A stretch of DNA of 64,000 nucleotides from Ignavibacteria bacterium (GTDB lineage: Bacteria > Bacteroidota > Ignavibacteria > Kapaibacteriales > Kapaibacteriaceae), in NCBI GenBank assembly GCA_015709655.1, contig CP054181.1, forward strand, positions 2,290,207-2,354,206, in the 5' to 3' direction. A program made the translations under genes and the position numbers. Of this stretch, positions 27,991-37,001 are shown piece after piece. A model generated the notes under the pieces. It was not told where the DNA came from. It ran no database searches and was given only the letters and a program-made list of their open reading frames with translations. Each line of letters starts with the position of its first letter. Position 1 is the first letter of the stretch.

Positions 27991-28236
27991 TTAATTCTTT
28001 GCATTTCCTTTTGAATCCGTAATCATAGCCGACCCGGTTACTGCCACTGAGTCCGAGTAATTGGCCAGCACAGAATCAGTTCCGGTGCTGCTTTTGCCAA
28101 ATACATCAACGTTGCTTAGAATATATGTCCCCGTTTTGAACGAAAGGAATGAAGTAGGGGTGGAAGGGTTTGTACTCTCTGAGCACCCGGATAGCCCGAG
28201 CGCTACGATTGCAAACATGGCCAGGTATCGAAACAT
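27991..28236 (-). pseudogene. N-terminal part of interrupted lipoprotein gene (ends at in-frame TAA)
   Basis: 81 codons from ATG 28236. MFRYLAMFAIVALGLSGC is a clear lipoprotein signal with lipobox LSGC, and the mature start is rich in Ser/Thr. The frame ends with TAA at 27991, after which the same frame stays open for another 540 bp. The longest ORF opens at 28386, but that part lies in tRNA-Ser. Restoring one sense codon would give a 262-aa lipoprotein. Either a recent nonsense mutation, a base error, or read-through. Confidence 0.65.
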
Positions 28237-28290
28237 GCTAATCCTTAAGGATGGTTGGTAAAGAGACCGAACCGTGAGCGACACGGTAGA

Positions 28291-28375
28291 TGGCGGAGGG
28301 CGAGGGACTCGAACCCCCACAGGCTTGCGCCCGGCGGTTTTCAAGACCGCTGCAATACCATTATGCGAGCCCTCC
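28291..28375 (-). tRNA. tRNA-Ser (anticodon UGA)
   Basis: 85 nt on the minus strand. The acceptor stem GGAGGGC pairs with GCCCTCC, followed by discriminator G and an encoded CCA (28291-28293). The anticodon loop CTTGAAA sits on stem GCGGT/ACCGC, giving anticodon TGA, which reads UCA/UCG-type serine codons. A long variable arm (CGGGCGCAAGCCTG) is present, as required for tRNA-Ser. The T-loop is TTCGAGT. Confidence 0.97.
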
Positions 28376-29154
28376 GTGGGGATCACAAATATATGAATCA
28401 GCGTTCGTTGATTTCAAACGAATTTGAATTCAATCCAAATAAGGCAGTGATTGTTGAGGCATGAATGAAGGTCGATGTACCTCCGTAATCTGGATTCACG
28501 AGCTTGGTACTGTACGAGTAATCATGAAAACGATGCCAATCAGCATTGTAGAAGAATGGGGACAAGCAGTGGATATTACGGTGGATAACAGAAAGAGTTG
28601 TTGTTAAGCTGTTAATAAGACTGTTGATATCCTCCTGTAGCCAATTCGTATCTGTATTGTTTTTCAACGGTTATGGTTTTCCACCGTCGCGACTGATCGT
28701 CAACTTTCGCTTTTCCACATTTGTGGGAAAAGCAAAGGAGTTGTATAGAAATTGTTTTTTACCGGAGTAGGCTTGGAGCTAAATCACGAAATGAGGACCC
28801 GAAGCCTGGCACCTGCTGTTGCGACTGACCTGGTTAAAGTCTGCATGCACCTCGGTGTTTGTGTAGCGCTTGTGCATCGGGCGCAAACACAAAAGTTCCC
28901 GGGCACAGAGCCTGCAAATTGGAAAAATCCCCTTGATGTGGATAACCTGTTGGAAATATCTGCAAAAAAACGGTTTGTTGCACTTGCAACGGGTGTGTGT
29001 AGACTGTACCTTTGCATTGTTGTAAGCCATTGTAAAAAACTGAGATAAATTAGTTTTTTCAAATGGTGAAGATACAGGAAACAGGTGACCGAACTATAGT
29101 TATCCACAGGATGTGGATATTGTCACGGCACTTATCCACAAAACAGGAATATCA
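28376..29154. other. Non-coding stretch with clustered DnaA boxes (candidate oriC or DnaA-controlled ftsQ promoter)
   Basis: About 780 bp without a convincing gene; open frames at 28398-28667 (-) and 28752-29048 (+) show no domain or usual composition. Perfect TTATCCACA boxes lie at 28937-28945 (-), 29100-29108 (+) and 29132-29140 (+). One-mismatch versions lie at 28580-28588 (-), 28711-28719 (+) and 29112-29120 (-). A near-palindrome TTTTCCACA-TT-TGTGGGAAAA sits at 28711-28731. An AT-rich tract (29030-29065, with AAAAAA and TTTTTT runs) lies between the left and right perfect boxes, where a DNA-unwinding element could be. Neighbouring genes diverge from the region. No dnaA, dnaN or gyrB is nearby, so an origin is only one reading. 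Confidence 0.55.
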
Positions 29155-29928
29155 GTGAAGCGCAGAGGGGAACACACATCGGTCGAAGTTGCAAGGTCCG
29201 GACGTACGTCGGCTGTAACGGTGTCGGTTCTGGTTCTTGCATTTGCAGCGTTTATTGGGACACACTGGCTGGAGCGTCAGTCAGTGGAGCAGGTTGTCAT
29301 AAAAGGGGCGACCGGATTAAGCCGGCAGTATGTACAAGCCGTCCTTGGTGCGGAGATAAGTAAGCAGCGGCAGAATATTGTTCTAGCGGCAGTACGTGAC
29401 AGCATAGAAACCATACCGTTTGTTACGAACGCATTTGTGTATTACACCGGTGTACGGACCATAGCTGCGGAGATTATAGAGTGCCGGCCGGTAGCCCATG
29501 TAGAGATAGGTGACGGTAACCTCAGGTATGTAGACGATCAGGGAGTAATCTTACCGGAATCGGTTGAGCGGACTGCTCAGGATTTACCGGTGATACGGCC
29601 GGGGGCCGGGCAGAGTTATAGCGAGTTGGATTTGCAAGGCATCGTCGCAATTCTGCAAGCAGCGCAAGCCCAGCTTGGAACAGAGTTGTACTCTGCAGTC
29701 AGTGAAGTGGTTTGCAGGAAAAATTCTCGGATTGAATTGCGTACCGCGCATGGGGTATGGTATGTTAACCCAACTACTGGTCACGGCATCAGTCGGGGAA
29801 TCTCAGCAGGAGTATCATTTCAAAATGCCAGGGTATTTGCACACAGTTTTGGTGCTCAGGCACTCTGTAACGGAGTTTATGATTTACGGTGGGACGGACA
29901 GGTTGTCCGGCAGCGGGGTGCATCGTGA
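29155..29928 (+). CDS. ftsQ: Cell division protein FtsQ (DivIB)
   Basis: Single-pass inner-membrane divisome protein linking FtsBL to early division proteins. A short cytoplasmic tail is followed by a TM segment (AVTVSVLVLAFAAFIGTHW) and a POTRA-like start (VEQVVIKGATGLSRQYVQAVLG), then IPFVTNAFVYY and YVDDQGVILPE, all FtsQ-like. The frame opens at GTG 29113, but GTG 29155 has AGGA 7 bases upstream and keeps the DnaA-box cluster outside the gene, so it is preferred. It overlaps ftsA by 4 bp (GTGA). Assignment rests on topology plus position before ftsA-ftsZ. Confidence 0.88.
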   Translation: MKRRGEHTSVEVARSGRTSAVTVSVLVLAFAAFIGTHWLERQSVEQVVIKGATGLSRQYVQAVLGAEISKQRQNIVLAAVRDSIETIPFVTNAFVYYTGVRTIAAEIIECRPVAHVEIGDGNLRYVDDQGVILPESVERTAQDLPVIRPGAGQSYSELDLQGIVAILQAAQAQLGTELYSAVSEVVCRKNSRIELRTAHGVWYVNPTTGHGISRGISAGVSFQNARVFAHSFGAQALCNGVYDLRWDGQVVRQRGAS

Positions 29929-31199
29929 GTAATCGTACACCATACGTTGGTTTGGACATTGGGACATCGAAGGTTGCTGTTGTTGTTGCAACGCGCGATC
30001 CGTCCACCGGAATGATTGACATTGTTGGCTCCGGCATTGCACCGTGTGACGGATTGAAACGAGGGGTTGTTACCAACATTGGTAAGACGGCAGAAGCAAT
30101 TAATAACGCGATTGAGCAAGCCGAAAAGAAAAGCGGGTTTGAAATTACACGTGCTGTTGTTGGTGTAAGTGGCGATCATATTGCAACATCCGGTACCAAG
30201 GCCATCGTGACCGTTTCGGGAGCTGAGATCACAGCATCCGACGTACGGAGACTGCATCACGAACTGGCGCAGGTACGGATAACACCGGATCGCCGGATTT
30301 TGCACGTCATCCCGCAGGATTATGTGATAGACGACCTGGAAGGCATTACCGACCCGCTGGGCATGAGCGGGAAGCGTGTTGAAGCAAATGGTCTGGTGAT
30401 AACAGCATCGGCAGCAGCGGTTGACAATATTTACCGCTGTGCCGAGCGAGCAGGCGTGGATGTAGATGCGCTTGTGCTTCAGCCCCTTGCCAGCGCATAT
30501 GCCGTCCTTGAAGAAGCCGAAAAAGACCTTGGCATTGCCTTGGTGGACATCGGAGCCGGGACTACGGATGTATCGGTATTTAAGGGCAATGTGTTACGCT
30601 TTGCCAGTGTAGTGCCCGTGGCAGGACAAAAAGTAACTGATGATATCATGACGGTGCTGAGTATCAGGAATCTTGATGCCGAGCAGATTAAAAAAGATCA
30701 TGGTCATGCTGACGGCCGGACCATCATGCACGACACTGTTTTTCAGATACCCGGAGTTGCCGGACGTACACCTACCGAGCTTAGCAAGGTTGTGCTGGCG
30801 CAGATTATTGAACCACGGGCAGCCGAAACCTTTGAACTGGTTTTACAGCGGCTAATGGACAGCGGCTGGGCGCACCAGCTGAATGCAGGTATTGTCCTTA
30901 CCGGTGGCAGCAGTCTGCTACGAGGCTCAGATACCCTGGCGCGTCGGGTGTTTAATATGCCGGTTGCAATTGGGATACCGCGCAGTATCAGTAAGGACGG
31001 GCTGGGGAAGGAAGTCACCAGTCCTGCCTATTCAACTGCAGTCGGGCTGGCGCTCTACGCGCTACAACATGAAGATGAATTCGAAACTCCCGCCGAGGAA
31101 CGGGAGACTCAACAACACCCTGTGGCCGCCACTCAACAGCATAGTGGAGACCAAAAGGGATTTTTATCAAAAGTTAAAAATTGGTTTGAGAACCTATAG
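29925..31199 (+). CDS. ftsA: Cell division protein FtsA
   Basis: Actin-like ATPase that tethers FtsZ to the membrane. Nucleotide-binding motifs: phosphate-1 YVGLDIGTSKVAVVVA, phosphate-2 IALVDIGAGTTDVSVF, adenosine GIVLTGGSSLLRG. The 1C-domain region is VRITPDRRILHVIPQDY. The C-terminal GFLSKVKNWFENL is an amphipathic membrane-targeting helix. GTG at 29925 overlaps the ftsQ stop (GTGA); an upstream frame from 29889 lies inside ftsQ and is not used. 424 aa, normal. Confidence 0.96.
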   Translation: MSNRTPYVGLDIGTSKVAVVVATRDPSTGMIDIVGSGIAPCDGLKRGVVTNIGKTAEAINNAIEQAEKKSGFEITRAVVGVSGDHIATSGTKAIVTVSGAEITASDVRRLHHELAQVRITPDRRILHVIPQDYVIDDLEGITDPLGMSGKRVEANGLVITASAAAVDNIYRCAERAGVDVDALVLQPLASAYAVLEEAEKDLGIALVDIGAGTTDVSVFKGNVLRFASVVPVAGQKVTDDIMTVLSIRNLDAEQIKKDHGHADGRTIMHDTVFQIPGVAGRTPTELSKVVLAQIIEPRAAETFELVLQRLMDSGWAHQLNAGIVLTGGSSLLRGSDTLARRVFNMPVAIGIPRSISKDGLGKEVTSPAYSTAVGLALYALQHEDEFETPAEERETQQHPVAATQQHSGDQKGFLSKVKNWFENL

Positions 31200-31220
31200 T
31201 GTCACCGATCGGGGGGAAAT

Positions 31221-32672
31221 ATGCCGATTGAGCTCGACATGAGCCATTCCAGCGGAGCTCGAATCCGCGTGATTGGTGTTGGCGGTGCCGGCGGGAACGC
31301 CGTGCGCACAATGATTGCACGTGGCTTGGAATACGTGGACTTTATTGCAGCCAACACTGATAACCAAGCACTTTTAAAGAATCCGGCCCAGGTAAAAATT
31401 AACCTTGGGTCCAGTATTACCCGCGGCCTTGGTGCCGGCGCAAACCCCGATGTTGGCAGAGCTGCCGTCGAAGAATCGATAGGTGAAGTTCGCGAAGCTC
31501 TTGCCGGGTCGGATATGGTATTTGTAACCGCAGGAATGGGAGGTGGAACCGGCACTGGTGCCGCTCCGGTAATTGCGCGCGAAGCACGTGATCTTGGAGC
31601 CCTGGTTGTTGCAATCGTTACTAAACCGTTCAGCTACGAAAACAAGTACCGTATGGCAGTTGCCGAAGATGGTATTCGGGCATTGCGTGAGCATGTAGAT
31701 GCACTGATCGTTATTCAAAACGACAGAATCCTGGAACTTGCCGATGAGAATACGCCATTTCAGAAATCACTGGAACTGGTTGACGAAGTTCTCTACAATG
31801 CCACAAAGGGTATTGCCGATATCATTACCCGCGAAGGTTTACTGAATGTTGACTTTGCTGATGTCGTGACGGTAATGAAAAACCAAGGGGATGCACTGAT
31901 TGGTATTGGCTATGGAAGCGGCCCTAACAGGGCGCTCGAGGCTGCACAAAACGCACTCAATTCGCCAATCCTGGAAGATATGCATATCCATGGCGCAAAA
32001 GGTATCCTGGTGAACATCTCCGGCAGCAGCTCTTTAACAATGCACGAGGTTCGAATTGCAATGTCGTGCATCCAGAAGGCTGCCGGCGAAGAAGCCAATC
32101 TTATTCATGGAATTGTTGACCTGGATGAGCTGGATGATCAGATTTCAGTTACTCTGGTAGCCACCGGATTCGATCGTTCAGGTGGACAAAACGATTCGTT
32201 GAAGGATCTGCGGCCACCGATTACAATTAACATTGCAAAGCCTGCCGATGGTGTCCGTGATACAGAAGCTCCGGTCATTACTGCCGAACACCGTACCTCC
32301 CAGGCTCCGGGAAACCACTCTCCTGACAGGCATAGTTTGCTCAAACCACCCCAAAAGGTGGATCAGACAGATATCGAAGTTCCGGCTGTATGGCGTGATT
32401 CCACCTCCGAATCATCCTCTTTACCAGTATCTCGGCAGCAGCCAGTCTTGCGTACCACTACTCAGCCGATACCGATAAAAGAGAGTGGAGGTCTTAGTAA
32501 AAATGCGGCAGCAGAACCTCCCTCGCAATCGCTTAAGCCCGTAAAGCATCCCACACCCGATGCGGATATTGATGGCGGTCAGCCCGAAGCCTTCCCCCGG
32601 CCACGGGCAAGGCAAGGCAGTGCCGGATCCGGCTCCAATCAGCCGTCATTTCTGCGAAAGATAATGGACTAG
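31221..32672 (+). CDS. ftsZ: Cell division protein FtsZ
   Basis: Tubulin-like GTPase that forms the Z-ring. VIGVGGAGGNAVRTMI at the N-terminus, tubulin signature GGGTGTG at 107-113, and T7 loop LLNVDFADVVTVMKNQG are all present. After about residue 330 there is a long, Pro/Ser/Gln-rich variable linker of over 130 residues. It ends in SNQPSFLRKIMD, matching the conserved C-terminal peptide (PxFLRK) that binds FtsA. The linker accounts for the 483-aa length. Twenty-one bp after ftsA, same transcript; intrinsic terminator follows. Confidence 0.98.
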   Translation: MPIELDMSHSSGARIRVIGVGGAGGNAVRTMIARGLEYVDFIAANTDNQALLKNPAQVKINLGSSITRGLGAGANPDVGRAAVEESIGEVREALAGSDMVFVTAGMGGGTGTGAAPVIAREARDLGALVVAIVTKPFSYENKYRMAVAEDGIRALREHVDALIVIQNDRILELADENTPFQKSLELVDEVLYNATKGIADIITREGLLNVDFADVVTVMKNQGDALIGIGYGSGPNRALEAAQNALNSPILEDMHIHGAKGILVNISGSSSLTMHEVRIAMSCIQKAAGEEANLIHGIVDLDELDDQISVTLVATGFDRSGGQNDSLKDLRPPITINIAKPADGVRDTEAPVITAEHRTSQAPGNHSPDRHSLLKPPQKVDQTDIEVPAVWRDSTSESSSLPVSRQQPVLRTTTQPIPIKESGGLSKNAAAEPPSQSLKPVKHPTPDADIDGGQPEAFPRPRARQGSAGSGSNQPSFLRKIMD

Positions 32673-32705
32673 ATAGCACTGCATTATATACGTTACGGTC
32701 TTCAG

Positions 32706-32737
32706 GCGGTGGCATCCCAGGGTGTCACCGCTTTTTA
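32706..32737 (+). terminator. Intrinsic terminator after ftsZ
   Basis: Stem GCGGTG (32706-32711) / CACCGC (32726-32731), partly extended inward by CCC/GGG pairing, followed by TTTTTA. Thirty-four bp downstream of the ftsZ stop on the plus strand; it should end the ftsQAZ transcript. Confidence 0.85.
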
Positions 32738-32842
32738 TTTGTCAAATTAAAATGTATAAAGTGTTGCAAAGTATGTACCATCTCCCTATAAATATCAATA
32801 TTTTCGCGAAAGTCATATTTGCATAACATATAGAGGGTTATA

Positions 32843-33514
32843 ATGCATAAGAGTTTACTGACTGTGCTTGCCATTGTTCTAATGGTAAGCAGTTGTACAA
32901 AATAACCTCCGCCAGGTGAGGTTTCTGCGTCTGTGTCAGCACCTGCCTTCATTACGGTTAAGCTTACAACCATTGTTGGCGATACGCTGCGACTGTATCA
33001 GAAAGGAGCAAACGGTGAATATGTCGGAACCCTGGTTGCTGGCGACACGCTTCTTTTACTAAGCACCGCCGAGACGATAGAAACAGGCAAGACGGTTAAT
33101 CTGTATGCAGGGACGTGGGCTAAAACGTACAAGCTTAAAGGAGACCCGGGGATTCCGTATCTGGTGATGGGGAAAGGGGGAGGCGATCTGCCAAAGCTAG
33201 CTACCTGTACGATCTTATCAGGTGAACCGCCACCACCACCGCCACCACCACCAGCAGCAATGTCATTACCGTGTGGAATCGGTCTGCCAATGAGGCCGGA
33301 AACAACAAGTTCGGTCGCCTGGGATGGAGAACCACCAAGCGAAATTACACCGGCCGATACCATCTACATTATTGCAGATCCTGCCTGGATGGTACTTCAT
33401 GGTCTTCGAATTGTGGCTCCGCCCAATACCAGCATTTACCGCCAGGCTCCCGGAAGTCCGGGGGATTTCCAACATGGGGTAGTTTTCACTAATCCGTTTT
33501 TTATAAAGCCGTAG
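32843..33514 (+). pseudogene. Lipoprotein gene interrupted by an in-frame TAA just after the lipobox
   Basis: ATG 32843 starts MHKSLLTVLAIVLMVSSC, a complete lipoprotein signal, then Thr-Lys and TAA at 32903-32905. The same frame continues without another stop to 33514: PPPGEVSASVSAPAFITVKL, a small beta-rich region (VGDTLRLYQKGANGEYVG), a run of nine prolines encoded by CCA/CCG repeats (33227-33252), and a C-terminal half of unknown family. The track from GTG 32933 alone would lack any export signal. Single sense codon in place of TAA would give a 223-aa lipoprotein. Nonsense mutation, base error and read-through are all possible. Confidence 0.65.
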
Positions 33515-33577
33515 CGGAATCAACGGTGCGTATGGCGTAAATCTAGATTTTCTCTTTAATCGCTACTCCCAACAAAC

Positions 33578-33614
33578 AAAGGTTGCCATGGAAATGGCAA
33601 CCTTTACTTTTTTT
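33578..33614 (+). terminator. Strong intrinsic terminator
   Basis: Perfect 12-bp stem AAAGGTTGCCAT (33578-33589) / ATGGCAACCTTT (33594-33605) with tetraloop GGAA, then AC and eight T. It sits 64 bp after the interrupted lipoprotein gene. Because A residues precede the stem, it may also work for the minus-strand gene ending at 33648. Confidence 0.92.
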
Positions 33615-33647
33615 CCGAATTCCTGGTGTAGGATAGTTGTGCTCTGA

Positions 33648-33878
33648 CTACAAGGATTTTACAGGCAGGTCTTCTTCGGTTTTCGCAATCCCGATTTTCG
33701 AACCGGCCGAATTTAACAAAACGTTAACCTGTGATCCCTCCGCAACGTATGAAACCCCACCAAGAACCACAATATTGGTTGAGTCGGTCTCAACAATCGA
33801 CTTTACACCCACCTGACCCGACGTTCCATCATGCCACAGGAGCGTTTTTTCAGCATCAACAGTAAATTTTAGTAACAT
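33648..33878 (-). CDS. Small hypothetical protein
   Basis: 76 aa from ATG 33878, no signal peptide and no TM. The sequence looks genuinely coding: beta-strand-rich with alternating hydrophobics (NIVVLGGVSYVAEGSQVNVLL), no rare-residue runs, and a terminator immediately downstream (33578-33614). It has no recognisable family and no clear ribosome-binding site, which is not unusual in this phylum. It may be a separate cistron between the lipoprotein gene and the MFS gene. Confidence 0.5.
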   Translation of the reverse strand: MLLKFTVDAEKTLLWHDGTSGQVGVKSIVETDSTNIVVLGGVSYVAEGSQVNVLLNSAGSKIGIAKTEEDLPVKSL

Positions 33879-33926
33879 AGGCAGCTAAACTTCATAAGTA
33901 GTGGACGCAAATAACGTGCAAAAATA

Positions 33927-35219
33927 CTATAAGTTTTCGCTTGATGGGTGTAAGGGGCTTTGTTTTACCCGTAAAAACAGGATTATCCCTACAATGAGCA
34001 GGATAATAAGTGAAAATACGGAAGCACGGTAACTACCGGTTAGATTCAGCATTATACCAAAGAGAAGCGGACCAATCCAGGATGTACCTTTATCTCCGAT
34101 TTCGTACAATGCAAAATACTCAGCTTCCTTGCCGGCAGGTATCATGGTGCTGAACAACGAGCGGGAGAGCGCTTGTGTGCCGCCCAGCACAATGGCAATC
34201 GCAGAAGCCAGGATGTAGAAGCCGGTAGCGTTATTCACGACACCATAGGCAGCCGTCAGTACGGCCGCCCATCCGGCAAGTCCAACCAGAATGGCATTTC
34301 TGGTTCCGATGAACCGCGCGAGTCGCTCAAACAACAGTGATCCGGGGATAGCTACAAACTGTACAAGTAGAATAGCCTGGGTAAGAACATCCAGCCCAAG
34401 ATGTAATTCTTCCTGACCATAGACCGAGGCCATTTGAATTACGGTTTGAATTGTGTCGTTGTAAAAAAGATAGGCAATAAAAAATGTTAGAGTAACGGGA
34501 TACAACCGCATATCGCGCAGCGTAACAAAAAACTGGCGGAAGGGTGTCTGCCGGATGCTCTCCGGTACGGGAACCGATCGTGGGAGGGTTATCCATGGTA
34601 CCACCATAAACAATGCCCACCAGATTCCGGATGAAGCAAGAATACCACGGACAACGAACCCGGTGTCTGCACCTAAGGCCTCAGCATTGTTAAACCAGAG
34701 TAACTGAGCAAGAAGGAGTAATCCTCCTCCCAGGTACCCTAATGCCCATCCTCGTGAGCTTACCTTGTCACGGTCAGCCGGCGCCGACAAGATGGGAAGG
34801 AACGCGTTTGATACTACCACACTGGCACCAAATGCTACATTGGCAATAATGAAGAGAAGAGCACCGGCGACAAAATTCCCGCTGTCAGTGGAAATGCTAA
34901 ACATTAACATTGTTGCTGCAGCTCCAGCCATCGAGGTTGCAACTAAAATGCTGCGTTTGAACTCAGTCCTGTCCGTTAACGTACCAATAAGTGGCAGCAC
35001 CAGCACCTGGAGCAGTACGCTCAGGCTTACCGAATACGCAAAAACCGAGCCCGGGTGAAGAGGAATACCAAGGACGTGGACGGTACCATTGACGGCAGCT
35101 TGTTCTGCGACACTGGTAAGGTAGGGACCCAGAAACACCGTGACCACCGTGGTCACAAAGGCACTGTTGGCCCAATCCACCATGTACCATCCAAACCGCT
35201 GTATGCCTAGGCTGCCCAT
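33927..35219 (-). CDS. MFS transporter, UMF1 (Atg22-like) family
   Basis: 430-aa multi-spanning membrane protein. The N-terminal FGWYMVDWANSAFVTTVVTVFLGPYL is the UMF1 signature (W-x-x-Y-D-W-A-N-S-A-F-like). LIGTLTDRTEFKRSIL is the MFS loop 2-3 motif. About 12 hydrophobic segments follow. Atg22, the yeast relative, exports vacuolar amino acids; bacterial members are uncharacterised, so the substrate is open. Divergent from the ureohydrolase gene with an 86-bp gap. Confidence 0.88.
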   Translation of the reverse strand: MGSLGIQRFGWYMVDWANSAFVTTVVTVFLGPYLTSVAEQAAVNGTVHVLGIPLHPGSVFAYSVSLSVLLQVLVLPLIGTLTDRTEFKRSILVATSMAGAAATMLMFSISTDSGNFVAGALLFIIANVAFGASVVVSNAFLPILSAPADRDKVSSRGWALGYLGGGLLLLAQLLWFNNAEALGADTGFVVRGILASSGIWWALFMVVPWITLPRSVPVPESIRQTPFRQFFVTLRDMRLYPVTLTFFIAYLFYNDTIQTVIQMASVYGQEELHLGLDVLTQAILLVQFVAIPGSLLFERLARFIGTRNAILVGLAGWAAVLTAAYGVVNNATGFYILASAIAIVLGGTQALSRSLFSTMIPAGKEAEYFALYEIGDKGTSWIGPLLFGIMLNLTGSYRASVFSLIILLIVGIILFLRVKQSPLHPSSENL

Positions 35220-35305
35220 TAGTGTTTACCCTTATATGGTATTGGATCAAGCAACGGATATCTTTGTAACCGAATCGTTCATGGTTTAACGTTTTTCATT
35301 GACTT

Positions 35306-36208
35306 ATGACAACATTAGGGATAGAACATAATTTTCTTGGCATCGAAAGTGTCCACAGCAATCTTCAGGATTCCAAAATTGCGATCGTCTCAGCCCCTTA
35401 CGAACATACGGTTAGCTATGGCTCGGGTACGGCAAGGGGTCCGGAGGCGATCCTGGAGGCAAGTAAGTTTGTTGAATTCTATGATGACGAAACCGATCGT
35501 GAGCTGTGCTTTGATGTTGGAATTGCCACGATGCAGCCAATTTCTTTTCAGGATGCTGTAGATGCCGGAGCAATGGACGTAATCCACGATAGTATAGACG
35601 AGCTGCTGCGCCTGAACAAATTTGTTGTTACTCTTGGTGGCGAACATACCATTAGCCAGGCAACGATTGCCGCTCATTTAAAGCACTACCCCAATATGAG
35701 CGTGCTGCAGTTTGATGCCCATTCTGATTTGCGTTCCAGCTACGAAGGCTCGGCATACTCGCATGCATCGGTGATGGCACGGGTATGCGAAATCATGTCG
35801 CCCCGACGCATTACCCAGGTGGGTATCCGCGCTTTCTGCAAGGAAGAAGCCGAGTTTATGAAGGTATCCGGCATCAACACCTACACAATGTCGGCAATTC
35901 AGCGTGGTATGTACGGCTCCAGCTGGATACGTCATGTTGTGGGAACGCTCGGTCCCGAGGTGTACATTACGTTCGACGTGGATGGACTGGACCCGGCGAC
36001 CATGCCTGCAACCGGGACACCGGAGCCGGACGGGCTGTTGTACCATGAAGCTATAGCAGTTATTCGTGAGATTCGGCGTACGGGGCGGACGATCGTTGGA
36101 TTAGACTGTGTGGAGCTGGCGCCAATGGATGGTTTATCGCATCCAAACCTGACTACGGCACGGCTGATTTATAAAATTTTAAATCTTGCCTTTACAAACT
36201 ATGAGTGA
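35306..36208 (+). CDS. speB: Ureohydrolase, agmatinase type
   Basis: Binuclear manganese enzyme of the arginase/agmatinase family; probably converts agmatine to putrescine and urea. Metal ligands are visible in [22 protein letters not shown] and [20 protein letters not shown]. The [13 protein letters not shown] motif near the N-terminus and absence of arginase-specific features favour agmatinase, though formiminoglutamase or guanidino-acid hydrolase cannot be excluded. Stop overlaps the dapD start by 8 bp (ATGAGTGA). Confidence 0.87.
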   Translation: MTTLGIEHNFLGIESVHSNLQDSKIAIVSAPYEHTVSYGSGTARGPEAILEASKFVEFYDDETDRELCFDVGIATMQPISFQDAVDAGAMDVIHDSIDELLRLNKFVVTLGGEHTISQATIAAHLKHYPNMSVLQFDAHSDLRSSYEGSAYSHASVMARVCEIMSPRRITQVGIRAFCKEEAEFMKVSGINTYTMSAIQRGMYGSSWIRHVVGTLGPEVYITFDVDGLDPATMPATGTPEPDGLLYHEAIAVIREIRRTGRTIVGLDCVELAPMDGLSHPNLTTARLIYKILNLAFTNYE

Positions 36209-36965
36209 CATTGAGCAATTCATAACAAAACTTGATACCGGTGAGGTGCGTGCCGCACAGCGTAATGATGACGGTGAGTGGATAGTAAACATCGAGGTAA
36301 AACAGCGTATCCTGGAAATCTTTAAACAGGGAATCCTGATTGATGTTAGTGAAGGGGGCTTCCCGTTTTTTGACAAGCATACGTTGCCGTTAAAGCGCCT
36401 GACGCTTGAGTCCGGTGTTCGAGTTGTGCCCGGAGGCAGTGCGATACGTCGGGGTGCTTTTGTTGCAAGAGGAGTGATCTGTATGCCGCCGATGTACATT
36501 AACATTGGTGCGTATGTGGACGAAGGATCGATGATTGACAGCCATGCTCTCGTAGGCACCTGCGCCCAGATAGGCAAGCGTGTTCACATAAGTGCTGCTG
36601 CCCAGATTGGTGGTGTTCTTGAGCCGGCCGGAGCACGGCCGGTGATTATCGAAGACGATGTTCTTGTTGGCGGTAACTGCGGCGTGTACGAAGGCGTGCT
36701 TGTGCGTAGTAGGGCGGTACTTGGCACCGGAGTGATTTTAAACTCCTCAATGCCAGTGTACGATCTGGTCCATGAGCGAATTCTTCGCAGCAGTTCTGAT
36801 GCACCGCTGGAAATTCCTGAGGGAGCCGTTGTTGTTAGCGGAACGCGAACACACAGCTCATCGTTTGCTGTTCGTCACGGTCTTGGTATAGCTACGCCAA
36901 TCATCATTAAATATCGCGATGAAAAAACTGATGCAGCAACCGCATTAGAATCAGCCTTGCGTTAG
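36201..36965 (+). CDS. dapD: 2,3,4,5-tetrahydropyridine-2,6-dicarboxylate N-succinyltransferase (or related acyltransferase)
   Basis: Left-handed beta-helix (hexapeptide-repeat) transferase of the DapD family, acting in the succinylase branch of lysine/diaminopimelate synthesis. Diagnostic: [73 protein letters not shown] and [16 protein letters not shown]. 254 aa from ATG 36201; the longer frame starts with a TTG inside speB. Overlap with speB suggests coupling. Slightly shorter than many DapD (about 270 aa). Confidence 0.93.
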   Translation: MSDIEQFITKLDTGEVRAAQRNDDGEWIVNIEVKQRILEIFKQGILIDVSEGGFPFFDKHTLPLKRLTLESGVRVVPGGSAIRRGAFVARGVICMPPMYINIGAYVDEGSMIDSHALVGTCAQIGKRVHISAAAQIGGVLEPAGARPVIIEDDVLVGGNCGVYEGVLVRSRAVLGTGVILNSSMPVYDLVHERILRSSSDAPLEIPEGAVVVSGTRTHSSSFAVRHGLGIATPIIIKYRDEKTDAATALESALR

Positions 36966-37001
36966 CCCCTTACCCAATACACAGAAAAGGAAGGAGGTTG
37001 A

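Noticed and set aside
28398..28667. 89-codon minus-strand ORF next to tRNA-Ser
   Set aside because: AT-rich, no recognisable features, and no ribosome site; cannot be supported.
28752..29048. 98-codon plus-strand ORF in the DnaA-box region
   Set aside because: No domain, no ribosome site, odd composition, and it contains a perfect DnaA box; more likely non-coding.
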